53,017 bases of DNA, from the IMG/VR virus record IMGVR_UViG_3300032116_000284, positions 1 to 53,017 of that record; one strand, given 5' to 3'. Below the pieces are notes generated by a model that saw only the letters and a list, made by a program, of their open reading frames with translations, did no database searches and had not been told where the DNA came from. Positions 40,449-48,014 of this stretch are shown piece after piece. Each line of letters begins with the position of its first letter. Within the stretch, counting starts at the first letter, position 1. The translations under genes and the position numbers were made by a program. Source of the stretch: a virus.

Positions 40449-43118
40449 ATGACGACCACTTCCCTTCTATACAGCTCCAAACAGCTCTTCAGCTCGAAGA
40501 AGCTCAACAAGAAAAAGAAGAGTGAGAAGCAGGCTGGTGACGAGCCTAGGGCCAAACACAACAAGCAGTTGGTGTTCAGTCATCATGAGTGGAGAGACTC
40601 GACGGTTGAAATAATCTCAAAGGTCATCCTTGAGAACAGGCTGCCTGTCATCGAGTTGTTCAGTGTAGGGACGGCTGTTGATGATGGCGAGAGGTATTGC
40701 AGCTGTGGATACTTGAACTGTCCAAAGCCAGGGAAGCACCCATCAAACTGGCGAAACTGGACCAGGGCCTTGATTCCTAGTGCTGAGTATCTTGCAAAGA
40801 TGCTTCAGAAGAAGAACCGAAACTATGCCATCGTTGCTGGCAGGCGCTCACCGAAGAACGGTAAGTGTCTTATCGTTGTTGACGTTGACCAGTTCGACCA
40901 TCCATACCTCAACTCGCTGAAGGACAGCAACACGTTCTACTACAGAACGGGTGGAGGAGGTTATCACTTCTGGTTCTGGACAACAGAATATCTCTCCAAA
41001 AACTCCATATCACTTCTGGCTAAGTCTCTTGACACAAGAGGAGCAAACGGCTATGCCATTATTCCTCCAAGCGAACACTTGAAGGGTTCTTACCACGAAC
41101 TAGTCGGGAACACCATCCAGGACTTACCAGAATGGCTTGCAGTCGAGTTGCGTGAGAAGATCAAGGCCAAGGCTGCTGAGAGACGTGAAGCCGCTGGTAA
41201 GGCTAATAGACACACTACAGCGCTCGTGCAAAACTTGATTGACTCACTCGGGCAAGAACCTACAGAGACGAAGAAGACTTTCAGTCAAGGGTTCTGGGCT
41301 ACAGCTACTGTTGTGCAAATAAGAAGAGCGTTGGCACTGCCGGGAGAGCTTGTTCCTATCGGCACAAGGAACAACGTCATGTTCAAGTTGTTGTCGGCCA
41401 AGAGGGTTCTTGGTGCTTCCGAGACAGAGTTGTGCGCTGAAGCACAAAAGGTGTTGAGCAGGTTTGAGAACCCGATTGCATTCTCCGAAGAGATTCCTGG
41501 CATAGTTTCCAGCGTGTTGAAGTACAAGTCTTACGACACGTCCTACGACAAGGTAAACGTCAACTACATCTTGTGGCTTATGAAGAACACGAAGTTCTCG
41601 TTCACAAGGGAGACTCCCGAAGAGAGACTCACACGGCTTGAGGAAGCCGACAGGGCATTCTTCGCTGGCCTTGAGGTTGTAGAGAACCCAGGCGAGGATG
41701 AAGAACCAGGAGTAAGCTTGACTCAGATATCCGACATGAGGGCCGAATACCTTCAACGAGAACTGGGATGCAAGGGGTCCGTCTATAAGCCTCAACATCT
41801 AGCACGGAAACTTGTGGCCTTGGGATATAAGCGGTTTAGGACCGCTAAGAGAAATTATTGGAACATTCGTTTTACCCAGTGTATACTCAAGCCAGTGGAA
41901 CATTACCAGAGAGGGTCTTCCTCTGCCTGCCCTATGCCACCACAAGAGCGTATAAAGGACACAGTGAAGGAACATAAACAGAGGATGGCTGTCATTGTTC
42001 AAGAGAGACAGAAGCCCGAGATAGAGTTGGGCCGTGTGTACACCTCAGATGACACAGGGAAAGAGTATGCTCTATATGAACCCAGGCTTGTTGTTCCTAC
42101 CAGTGATGGTAAGCAGTACGTGTCGAACTTCCAGTTGCTTGAAGATGCAACCGGCACAAGGGACTACATCTGGATAGCACCCAAGCAGCTGTTTCTCGTT
42201 CTGGAAGCACAGAAGAACACGATGCTTGGAATGGGCGAGGACATGCTCTGGCTGCGTGTTATCGCTGGCTCAAAAGAGAACGTTTCCCCGATATGGAAAA
42301 ACGTTGACGTTGCTCCCGAAGGAACTGTTGCTTGGATTCTTGCAGACCCGGCACACCTTGTTCCTGTTGGGCCACCGACACAGAAGCGTCAACAGAGCAG
42401 GAAAGAACACAAGACCATGAACATGACGAACAAAGCTGAAGGGAACAAGAGCGAGGTTGTTGCTCTGCATTTCTCGGACTTGCATTCAAGGTTGCACTTG
42501 TTGAACGAGCACCTTCAGTCATTGAAGGACATGAAGTTCGACTGTTGGATCAACACGGGAGACTTCTTCCCAAACCTGCCACATGGAGGTTTGGTTGAGA
42601 ACGAGCGGAGATACCAAGAGGGTTGGTTCCTGCAAGTCAAGGAATACTTGTTCGAGCTGCTTGACGGCAAGCCTGTGATAACGGTTGACGGGAACCACGA
42701 CTTCATTTCGCTGGCTGACATGCTGGTCAAGCATGGGTATCCAGGAGAGGTCTACAAGATAGAACAAGGGAAGACGTTGGAGTTCATGGGTTTGAAGTTC
42801 AAGGGATTCCAGCACATTCCATGGTGCGGTGGATTCTGGAACCATGAGGTTGATGTTTCCTCCATGGAAAAGATCGTAAGACAGACGTTCGATGGTGCGG
42901 AGGATGTAGATGTGCTGCTTACGCACACTCCTCCACAGGACATCCTAGCTTGTCAGTGGGGCGTTCCAGCGCTGAGAGACAAGCTGCTGTTCACGACCCA
43001 TGGGTTTAGGTACCACATGTTTGGTCATGTGCATGAAAGCCCAGGACAACACGAACAAAACTACATCAAGTTCTTCAACTCGGCTGGTATTGTTCAGCGT
43101 GTTGTGATGACGAAGTAA
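40449..43118 (+). CDS. Primase-polymerase (AEP) fused to a calcineurin-like metallophosphoesterase
   Basis: 889 residues. The N-terminal half is a PrimPol: CSCGYLNCPKPGKHP metal patch, LIVVDVDQ (Asp145, Asp147), GGGGYHFWF (His173) and LDTRGANGYAIIPPSEH (Asp195). A PriCT-like helical region follows (VPIGTRNNVMFKLL, FSEEIPGIVSSVLKY). From about residue 669 comes a metallophosphoesterase: HFSDLHS, NTGDFF, DGNHDF, LLTHTPP and FGHVHES, all metal ligands kept. PrimPol makes primers for the gp41-like helicase. The phosphoesterase could act on DNA ends or nucleotides. Met657 (42417) has AGGAAAG about 10 nt before it, so the second domain might also be made alone. Confidence 0.85.
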   Translation: MTTTSLLYSSKQLFSSKKLNKKKKSEKQAGDEPRAKHNKQLVFSHHEWRDSTVEIISKVILENRLPVIELFSVGTAVDDGERYCSCGYLNCPKPGKHPSNWRNWTRALIPSAEYLAKMLQKKNRNYAIVAGRRSPKNGKCLIVVDVDQFDHPYLNSLKDSNTFYYRTGGGGYHFWFWTTEYLSKNSISLLAKSLDTRGANGYAIIPPSEHLKGSYHELVGNTIQDLPEWLAVELREKIKAKAAERREAAGKANRHTTALVQNLIDSLGQEPTETKKTFSQGFWATATVVQIRRALALPGELVPIGTRNNVMFKLLSAKRVLGASETELCAEAQKVLSRFENPIAFSEEIPGIVSSVLKYKSYDTSYDKVNVNYILWLMKNTKFSFTRETPEERLTRLEEADRAFFAGLEVVENPGEDEEPGVSLTQISDMRAEYLQRELGCKGSVYKPQHLARKLVALGYKRFRTAKRNYWNIRFTQCILKPVEHYQRGSSSACPMPPQERIKDTVKEHKQRMAVIVQERQKPEIELGRVYTSDDTGKEYALYEPRLVVPTSDGKQYVSNFQLLEDATGTRDYIWIAPKQLFLVLEAQKNTMLGMGEDMLWLRVIAGSKENVSPIWKNVDVAPEGTVAWILADPAHLVPVGPPTQKRQQSRKEHKTMNMTNKAEGNKSEVVALHFSDLHSRLHLLNEHLQSLKDMKFDCWINTGDFFPNLPHGGLVENERRYQEGWFLQVKEYLFELLDGKPVITVDGNHDFISLADMLVKHGYPGEVYKIEQGKTLEFMGLKFKGFQHIPWCGGFWNHEVDVSSMEKIVRQTFDGAEDVDVLLTHTPPQDILACQWGVPALRDKLLFTTHGFRYHMFGHVHESPGQHEQNYIKFFNSAGIVQRVVMTK

Positions 43119-43146
43119 TAATACCCAGGAAATTCCCTGGTATTAT
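43118..43146 (+). promoter_or_regulatory. AT-rich inverted repeat before the DUF6011 promoter
   Basis: ATAATACC / GGTATTAT arms plus AGG/CCT with one bulged C and a 6-nt loop, starting at the PrimPol stop codon and ending 6 nt before the -35 box. No T run follows. A comparable palindrome precedes the promoter at 45534, so an operator is possible. Confidence 0.45.
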
Positions 43147-43151
43147 ATTCG

Positions 43152-43180
43152 TTGAGTTTTCGTGTTCCTTATGGTATTCT
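43152..43180 (+). promoter_or_regulatory. Sigma70-like promoter for the DUF6011 gene, leaderless
   Basis: TTGAGT, 17-nt spacer ending TGG, TATTCT, then 6 nt and ATG. ATATTC(G) lies directly before the -35 box, as at 45534. Confidence 0.75.
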
Positions 43181-43186
43181 TGGTAC

Positions 43187-44296
43187 ATGAAGACGACGAC
43201 GGACTCCAGGCTGTACAAGTTGGTGGCATCCCTCGGTGGACTTTCTAGGTCTCATAACGAAAAAAGGAAGTGTTCTCGCTGCGGATTGGGCTTGGAAGAT
43301 CCGGCCAGCTTCGAACGTGGCCAAGGGCCGGTGTGTGCCAAGAAGGACACGCACTTGTTCGCCAAGACGATTCCGGCCAACTTCCCCATGGCGACGATGA
43401 ACGCTATGAGCGTGAACGTGGAGCTTCTTGCCGAGACGGTTCGTCCTGTGTGGCGCTCGGTGATTGAGCTGTTGACGTTCAAGTCTTCGAGGGCTCTTGC
43501 TGCTGCGAACCTTGACACGCTGGTGTTTCACGCTTCGGGTGAAGACTGCCGGTTGATTGTCAAGGTGATCGACTGGATGTTGTCTTTCGAGACTCGTGGA
43601 GACCAGAAGAACCTGCTGATTCAGACGGTCAAGAATCTTGGATATCCTGGCCTTGCTGGTGTTCTTGCTGGCCAGTCTTCGACGGGCGAGGCTGTTCTTG
43701 CCTTCGATGACGTGAAGGGAGTTCTCACGCTCAAGGGTTCCAGCAACAAGGCTGGTTTCTTGGCGATGCGCAAGATTCCGGGGATTGTTGTTCCCCGGTA
43801 CCGGTCGCAGGGAGTCTACGAGGCTCCTGCTTCCCAGCATGAGAAGTTCATCGCTGCGGTGATGGAGTTCTGGCCTTGCTTCTCTGGTGAAGTGGAGGCT
43901 ATCACGGCGAAGGCGAATGCGTGGTGTGCTGCTCACCCTGTCAAGGTTGCTGCACAGGCGAAGGCTGCGCAGGTTGACAACCGTCCCAAGGCCAAGGTCG
44001 TGACCCAAGCCAACAGCATCGTGGTGTCCTTCGCTTGGGACAAGAGCTTCACTCCGAGGGTTGTGGAGGATATCAAGACGATCAACTGGAAGGAACGCTC
44101 GTACAACCCCAACGATCGTACTTGGAAGGTGAACCTCGCTCACAAGGACAAGGTTCTTGGCATCCTGAAGGCTCACTACGCCGTCGAAGAGGTTTCCGGC
44201 GACAGCACCACCGCCACTCCTGCTGCTGCCTCCTATAAGCCGTATAGGGGCTCCTACGGACGCAGTGGCCGGAACTGCAACAACCGGGCTTACTGA
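43187..44296 (+). CDS. DUF6011-type zinc-knuckle protein with HARP-like C-terminal module
   Basis: 369 residues. Near the N-terminus KCSRCGLGLEDPASFERGQG then PVCAKK gives C-x2-C...G-x-GP-x-C, the DUF6011 pattern. The middle has no recognised domain. Around residues 285-335, SIVVSFAWDKSFTPRVVEDI followed by W..RSYNPNDRTWKVNL resembles the HARP-like segment that often precedes SNF2 helicases, here without a helicase. The tail is Tyr/Arg/Gly-rich (YKPYRGSYGRSGRNCNNRAY), as in nucleic-acid-binding proteins. Codons are strongly G/C-ended. There is no ribosome site: the promoter puts the start of the mRNA at the ATG. High early expression is likely; function unknown. Confidence 0.78.
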   Translation: MKTTTDSRLYKLVASLGGLSRSHNEKRKCSRCGLGLEDPASFERGQGPVCAKKDTHLFAKTIPANFPMATMNAMSVNVELLAETVRPVWRSVIELLTFKSSRALAAANLDTLVFHASGEDCRLIVKVIDWMLSFETRGDQKNLLIQTVKNLGYPGLAGVLAGQSSTGEAVLAFDDVKGVLTLKGSSNKAGFLAMRKIPGIVVPRYRSQGVYEAPASQHEKFIAAVMEFWPCFSGEVEAITAKANAWCAAHPVKVAAQAKAAQVDNRPKAKVVTQANSIVVSFAWDKSFTPRVVEDIKTINWKERSYNPNDRTWKVNLAHKDKVLGILKAHYAVEEVSGDSTTATPAAASYKPYRGSYGRSGRNCNNRAY

Positions 44297-44305
44297 GTCA
44301 GGGAG

Positions 44306-44333
44306 TTGCGGTAAACGCTCTGGCTTGTACATA
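44306..44333 (+). promoter_or_regulatory. Possible promoter for the KPG-box cluster
   Basis: TTGCGG, 16 nt, TACATA (or 17 nt and ACATAT) directly after the DUF6011 gene. Spacing and -10 box are less regular than for neighbouring promoters. Confidence 0.35.
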
Positions 44334-44367
44334 TAGGTGTGGTTTGCCCCATGGTGAATACACCATA

Positions 44368-44850
44368 ATGGCAAAGAGAAAACACACAAAACAAGTAATC
44401 ACCGAGGTAAACGAGCACACTGCGGGGATGTCCCTGGCGAGGGGCATCAAGGTTGGAGACTTGTGCTACCTTGACGGAAGCATGGTTGGAATATTCAGCA
44501 GTCCTGGGATTGCACCGATAACCGAGATAGGTTTCTTGGGTGAAGATGAGCCCTTCCAGCTAGCTGACTACAAGTCCGACCCTGACAACAGCGACTACTG
44601 CTACGTTGGAGTTATTCCTTCTGACTTGGTTAGCTGTCCTTCGGGATGGATGAGGGTGCCTACAGAGTTCTTCGACTTCTACACCGTGAAGAAAGTAAAA
44701 GTCAAGAAACCGAAGGCCACCAAGCAGAACACCAGAGTCCAACAAGAAACAACAGCCCCGGAACATACCAACACAACCGCCCTGTACAAGAAGGATAACC
44801 TCGAACAACTGTTCTCTGATTATCTGACAAGAGACAGCGCAGATACTTAG
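44368..44850 (+). CDS. KPG-box cluster protein 1, unknown
   Basis: 160 residues, starting MAKRKHTKQVITEV. I chose this ATG over an upstream in-frame TTG. The core has GIKVGDLCYLDGSMVGIFSS, a VG-for-PG version of the motif that marks this cluster, then YCYVGVIPSDL and GWMRVPTEFFDFY, suggesting a small beta barrel. The C-terminus is Lys-rich then polar. There is no clear ribosome site. It opens a run of seven short plus-strand genes with related openings. Confidence 0.62.
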   Translation: MAKRKHTKQVITEVNEHTAGMSLARGIKVGDLCYLDGSMVGIFSSPGIAPITEIGFLGEDEPFQLADYKSDPDNSDYCYVGVIPSDLVSCPSGWMRVPTEFFDFYTVKKVKVKKPKATKQNTRVQQETTAPEHTNTTALYKKDNLEQLFSDYLTRDSADT

Positions 44851-44862
44851 CGAACAGCCGTC

Positions 44863-45201
44863 ATGAGCCAGCAGAGTTCCACCAGCAACAACTATCTCCA
44901 CATTACTGTAGTAGAGAATCCGCTCATAAAAGAGATGAACCGGTTCGAACCTGGGAAGCTGTTCAGGAACACTGGTCTGGATCGGGCGATGTTCAGGAAC
45001 TTCAGGGGTGATGAATTCCCGGCGCAGGACGTTGGCACTCTTGACAACATGAAGATTGGCCAGAACTACTTGATTCTAGAACGGGTGAGGGAAGGCTACT
45101 ACACCTGCTACCTCAAGGTTCTCACCGAGAATGGTATCGTTGGCTGGCTGTATGCTGAACTGCGTGAGTTCGGTTCGAAACTAGTCCTTGTGGATCCATA
45201 A
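44863..45201 (+). CDS. KPG-box cluster protein 2, unknown
   Basis: 112 residues. The opening helix is followed by NRFEPGKLFRNTG (an EPG version of the motif) and, later, KIGQNYLILERVREGYYTCY and KVLTENGIVGWLYAEL. 'V-L-x-x-[DN]-G-x-x-G-x-[LM]' is shared with clusters 3 and 7. The end, GSKLVLVDP, resembles the FEPV(N/D) endings of those members. Probably an SH3-like beta barrel. It starts 12 nt after the previous gene without an obvious ribosome site. Confidence 0.62.
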   Translation: MSQQSSTSNNYLHITVVENPLIKEMNRFEPGKLFRNTGLDRAMFRNFRGDEFPAQDVGTLDNMKIGQNYLILERVREGYYTCYLKVLTENGIVGWLYAELREFGSKLVLVDP

Positions 45202-45206
45202 AGAAC

Positions 45207-45503
45207 ATGAACAACAGGAAGTTTCTAGAGCGGACGAAACCAGGAGACCTGTGGGTTGCGGTGGGGTACTACATGGAGCACATGGCCGTTCTGAGAACAG
45301 TGACGGAGGAGTCCAGTCCACTGCCAAGCCACTGCAGCCACTGCATTGTGAACGGCAGCGTTTACATGTTTCTCGGATACGACGAAGAGCGACATTTTGG
45401 CAGTTTCGTTGTTCATGTTCTCATGAGTGACGGAATGAAGGCCACTATGTACGTGTCGACAGCCGGTGTGCTGCTTGCAAGCAGATTCGAGCCCGTCAAT
45501 TAA
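45207..45503 (+). CDS. KPG-box cluster protein 3, unknown
   Basis: 98 residues: KFLERTKPGDLWVAVGYY at the N-terminus, VYMFLGYDEERHFGSFVV in the middle, VLMSDGMKATMYVS and a terminal RFEPVN. Its closest relative is cluster protein 7, which has the same order: KPG, strand, [ER]ER-x-x-x-G, a strand, DG, then FEPVD. A small Cys/His patch (HCSHC) is specific to this member. It starts 5 nt after the preceding stop. Confidence 0.65.
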   Translation: MNNRKFLERTKPGDLWVAVGYYMEHMAVLRTVTEESSPLPSHCSHCIVNGSVYMFLGYDEERHFGSFVVHVLMSDGMKATMYVSTAGVLLASRFEPVN

Positions 45504-45507
45504 ACTC

Positions 45508-45521
45508 CTGGTAATTACCAG
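45508..45521 (+). promoter_or_regulatory. Perfect 14-bp palindrome
   Basis: CTGGTAATTACCAG, 12 nt before the -35 box of the promoter at 45534. Compare the CTGGTATTAT element before the DUF6011 promoter. Candidate repressor site. Confidence 0.5.
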
Positions 45522-45533
45522 CCAGAATATTCG

Positions 45534-45562
45534 TTGAAGAAACGGCTTGATTCTGGTATATT
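45534..45562 (+). promoter_or_regulatory. Sigma70-like promoter within the KPG-box cluster, leaderless
   Basis: TTGAAG, 17-nt spacer ending TGG, TATATT, then 6 nt and ATG. AATATTC(G) directly precedes the -35 box, as at 43152. Confidence 0.75.
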
Positions 45563-45568
45563 GATCAT

Positions 45569-45856
45569 ATGCGGGACAGTGCAGATATCTTCGGAACACT
45601 ACGGCATCAGTCGTACAAGCCGTTTCTGGAGTCCATCAAGCCCGGAACGATTCTGTTCCGGAAAGACACCTACACGGCGAAAGCACACTGCTCCTGGAAA
45701 AGCGCTGTTGTTCTGGAGTTTGACTACAGCCTCGACTTCCACACAGCAGGAATCCGGACAAAGGTTCTTTTGCCTGAGTTCGAACGAACTTGCTGTTTTA
45801 GTTTGGGTCTCGACAACTTCGTTGAATGGATCACGACAACTCCTCCCAAGGGCTAG
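45569..45856 (+). CDS. KPG-box cluster protein 4, unknown
   Basis: 95 residues: FLESIKPGTILFRKDTY, then KSAVVLEFDYSLDF, CCFSLGLDNFVEWITTTPP. It aligns along its length with cluster protein 6 (RLEAITPGMLLYRRFTS, FVLEFDYNELF, RCSFEEVF, DAWTTDP), so these two are clear paralogs sharing VLEFDY. The ATG lies 6 nt after a -10 box, so the mRNA should be leaderless. No signal peptide, membrane helix or enzyme motif. Confidence 0.68.
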   Translation: MRDSADIFGTLRHQSYKPFLESIKPGTILFRKDTYTAKAHCSWKSAVVLEFDYSLDFHTAGIRTKVLLPEFERTCCFSLGLDNFVEWITTTPPKG

Positions 45857-45862
45857 ACGCAC

Positions 45863-46168
45863 ATGATCATGCCAAGGATGACCAATGAAGAGTTTGCAAA
45901 AGAACTCAAACCGGGGCAACTGGTTCGTGTTCGGTCGGTACCGGGCTGGGGGCGTAGGCAGCTGTATTTCCCGGACAGCGGTACGTTTGTGGAGTGTGAA
46001 AAAACTGAGGACGGTGAGTTGCTCACGTTCTTGTACGGTGAAGCGAAATCTGCGTTTCGGAACACGCTCTCGCTGTACTTTCTAAACAAGGCGGGCATGG
46101 TCGTGTGTGTGCTTGACGTGTTCAAACAGACAAACGATCTGGTACATCAACTCCAACCTGTCGAGTAA
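45863..46168 (+). CDS. KPG-box cluster protein 5, unknown
   Basis: 101 residues: EEFAKELKPGQLVRVRSVPG, then RRQLYFPDSGTFVE, LLTFLYGEAKSAF, VVCVLDVF and a terminal LQPVE, comparable with FEPVN/FEPVD of members 3 and 7. AAGGG lies about 10 nt before the first ATG, within the end of the previous gene. An alternative start two codons later is possible. Function unknown. Confidence 0.65.
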   Translation: MIMPRMTNEEFAKELKPGQLVRVRSVPGWGRRQLYFPDSGTFVECEKTEDGELLTFLYGEAKSAFRNTLSLYFLNKAGMVVCVLDVFKQTNDLVHQLQPVE

Positions 46169-46173
46169 AGGCC

Positions 46174-46443
46174 ATGAAAACCAAACACAAAACTCGACTG
46201 ACTGCGCACACGTTACAACGTCTAGAAGCTATCACTCCTGGAATGCTGCTGTACAGAAGATTTACGAGCGAGTTTTACAAAACGTTGTTCGTTCTAGAGT
46301 TCGACTATAACGAACTTTTTGTGAAGTTCGTTGCTTGGGATATTGAGCGGGGCGTGCGGTGTAGTTTCGAAGAAGTGTTCGTAACGGCTTTCCTCGACGC
46401 CTGGACAACGGACCCGAGCAAGGTTTGCTCACATGAAGAATGA
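46174..46443 (+). CDS. KPG-box cluster protein 6, unknown
   Basis: 89 residues: LQRLEAITPGMLLYRRFTSE, KTLFVLEFDYNELFVKF, CSFEEVFVTAFLDAWTTDPS. Paralog of cluster protein 4 (same VLEFDY, same C-terminal W-x-TTxP). TPG replaces KPG. AAAGG lies only 2 nt before the ATG, a tight spacing. The 3' end overlaps the next gene by 11 nt. Confidence 0.66.
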   Translation: MKTKHKTRLTAHTLQRLEAITPGMLLYRRFTSEFYKTLFVLEFDYNELFVKFVAWDIERGVRCSFEEVFVTAFLDAWTTDPSKVCSHEE

Positions 46444-46711
46444 ACTGATCTTTCAGAACTACAAACCAGGAACCATGGTTCGGGCGAAGTTCAGCCATGC
46501 ATCACTGTTTTTTGTTGTTGGGAGCAAGCCATATCGATATCTCGACGTAGCCAAGAATGATATTGTCATGGTTCTGAGCGTGAGAAAAGAACGAACCAAC
46601 CTCGGATTTCTCTGGGCTCTGACTTTTCTTTTGCTCGATGGCAATATTGGAGAGCTGCGAATGCGTGGTGCTTCAGACTCGTTTTCGTATTACTTCGAAC
46701 CGGTGGACTGA
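46433..46711 (+). CDS. KPG-box cluster protein 7, unknown
   Basis: 92 residues: IFQNYKPGTMVRAKFSHASL, FFVVGSKPYRYLDV, VLSVRKERTNLGFLWALTFL, LDGNIGELRM and terminal YYFEPVD. Paralog of cluster protein 3. It overlaps the end of member 6, with AAGG about 9 nt before the ATG. Last gene of the cluster; a convergent hairpin follows. Confidence 0.66.
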   Translation: MKNELIFQNYKPGTMVRAKFSHASLFFVVGSKPYRYLDVAKNDIVMVLSVRKERTNLGFLWALTFLLLDGNIGELRMRGASDSFSYYFEPVD

Positions 46712-46713
46712 GC

Positions 46714-46751
46714 GTTCCTGTATCGCCCCCGACAGGAACAACTTCGAAGTT
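46714..46751. terminator. Inverted repeats between convergent operons
   Basis: GTTCCTGT / ACAGGAAC (8 bp, 10-nt loop, 46714-46739), followed at once by the palindrome AACTTCGAAGTT (46740-46751). No T run on either strand. Probably a bidirectional stop or a roadblock between the KPG-box cluster and the minus-strand DnaJ region. Confidence 0.5.
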
Positions 46752-46756
46752 GAGAG

Positions 46757-47020
46757 CTAGTTACCAGTGGACCCTAGAGGCTTGTTGGTCTCTGGGGTCT
46801 CGGACGTTCTGAGGTCTTCGATTTCCTTGAGCATCTTATCGATGCTGCGGTCGAAGTATTCCTTGTAGTCTTCGGACATAACGACCTTGCCATCTTCGCC
46901 TACGGTTACTCTGAGCATTCTCATGTTGTCAACAACATGGGTGCCTGTGAGGATAGCCAGCTGTAGAAGCTTGGCGATTTGTCCGATGAGTTCGTCACTT
47001 AGTTGATGTTGTGTTGACAT
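46757..47020 (-). CDS. Small conserved phage protein, unknown
   Basis: 87 residues: LSDELIGQIAKLLQLAILTG THVVDNMRML is the core (split here for length), an all-helical start followed by a charged C-terminal helix (YFDRSIDKMLKEIEDL). The phrase LTGT-x-V-V-D-x-M-R-M I recall from phage small proteins of unknown function. It overlaps the end of dnaJ by 26 nt, so the two are co-translated. No function known. Confidence 0.65.
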   Translation of the reverse strand: MSTQHQLSDELIGQIAKLLQLAILTGTHVVDNMRMLRVTVGEDGKVVMSEDYKEYFDRSIDKMLKEIEDLRTSETPETNKPLGSTGN

Positions 47021-48014
47021 TTGGGTTTTCCTTGTTGTACAAGCTAGCGAGTTGTTCGATTATTGTCTTGTGTTCTTCGCTGATAGGTTCTGAAGGCAGG
47101 GCTACAACGGGAACAACGTACATGTCTCCCCGTTCCTTGCTTGCTACTGAAGCGTATACTCCCTTACCTTTCACACGAAGCATCTGCCCGTTGGACAGCT
47201 TGGGAAAGTTGACGCTTACGGTAGAGCCATCAACGGTAGGAATGGAGTAGGCACCACCTAGCACAGCTATGTGATATGGGACGTACGTCTCCATAATAAC
47301 CCTGCCATCGGTTCCCAGTTGAACGTTGTCTGGAACTTGTACATGTACTCTTGTGAGCACTTCATTGTTTTCATCGATGGTCGTGTGCAAGGTTGTGTCG
47401 AAGATAACTCCTCTTGGGATGTTCACCCGAACTTCTTTTTGCTCTATCGTTACACCTTGGCCGTTGCAAGCCTCGCACTTTGGATATGTGAACCCTGCCA
47501 CACACTCACCACAGGTTTTGTCCTTGTCTGTTGGGTGCTTGCCGGAGCCGTTGCAGGATGTGCATTGCCGCCTCTGTGAGCCTTGTCTGTGGCAGGTGGA
47601 ACAGTTGATGCGTGTTGGTACGGTGACAACCCTTTCCTGCCCCTGCAACGTCTCCTGGAGAGAAAGACCCATATCCACAACGTAGCGGTTCTTGGGGGCT
47701 TGGCGAGGGCGATGGGCGTCCACCTTGCCGTTGAACCCGAAGAAGCTGTGGAATATGTCTTCCGGTGATACGTGCATGTTGTTGCCGAACGGGAAAGGGA
47801 AACCACTGGACTGTGGAGCGTCATAAGCTTTACGCTTGTCTTCGTTTCCTAGGACTTCGTAAGCCTCAGTAACTTCCTTGAACTTATGTTCAGCTTCCTT
47901 GTTGCCTTGATTCCTGTCTGGATGGTAGTCGAAGGCGAGCTTGCGGTAAGCCTTCTTGATGTCATCCTGTGAGGCAGTCTTGTCAACGCCCAAAGTCGAG
48001 TAGTGGTCTTTCAT
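46995..48014 (-). CDS. dnaJ: DnaJ/Hsp40 co-chaperone
   Basis: 339 residues. The J domain has DHYSTLGVDKTASQDDIKKA and the HPD motif in FDYHPDRNQG (about residues 30-35). The Gly/Phe linker is short (SSGFPFPFGNN). Four zinc-finger repeats follow: CSTCHRQG, CTSCNGSG, CGECVAGF and CEACNGQG, then the substrate-binding beta domains (VRVNIPRGVIFDTTL). It would recruit host DnaK; no phage DnaK is in the window. It is shorter than E. coli DnaJ (376), with the C-terminus trimmed. Its start abuts the stop of the preceding gene (TAATG). Confidence 0.92.
   Translation of the reverse strand: MKDHYSTLGVDKTASQDDIKKAYRKLAFDYHPDRNQGNKEAEHKFKEVTEAYEVLGNEDKRKAYDAPQSSGFPFPFGNNMHVSPEDIFHSFFGFNGKVDAHRPRQAPKNRYVVDMGLSLQETLQGQERVVTVPTRINCSTCHRQGSQRRQCTSCNGSGKHPTDKDKTCGECVAGFTYPKCEACNGQGVTIEQKEVRVNIPRGVIFDTTLHTTIDENNEVLTRVHVQVPDNVQLGTDGRVIMETYVPYHIAVLGGAYSIPTVDGSTVSVNFPKLSNGQMLRVKGKGVYASVASKERGDMYVVPVVALPSEPISEEHKTIIEQLASLYNKENPNVNTTSTK

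Noticed and set aside
43169-44389. 406-codon open frame antisense to the DUF6011 gene
   Set aside because: Composition-driven shadow (Arg, His, Leu); the sense frame has the zinc knuckle and an exactly placed promoter.
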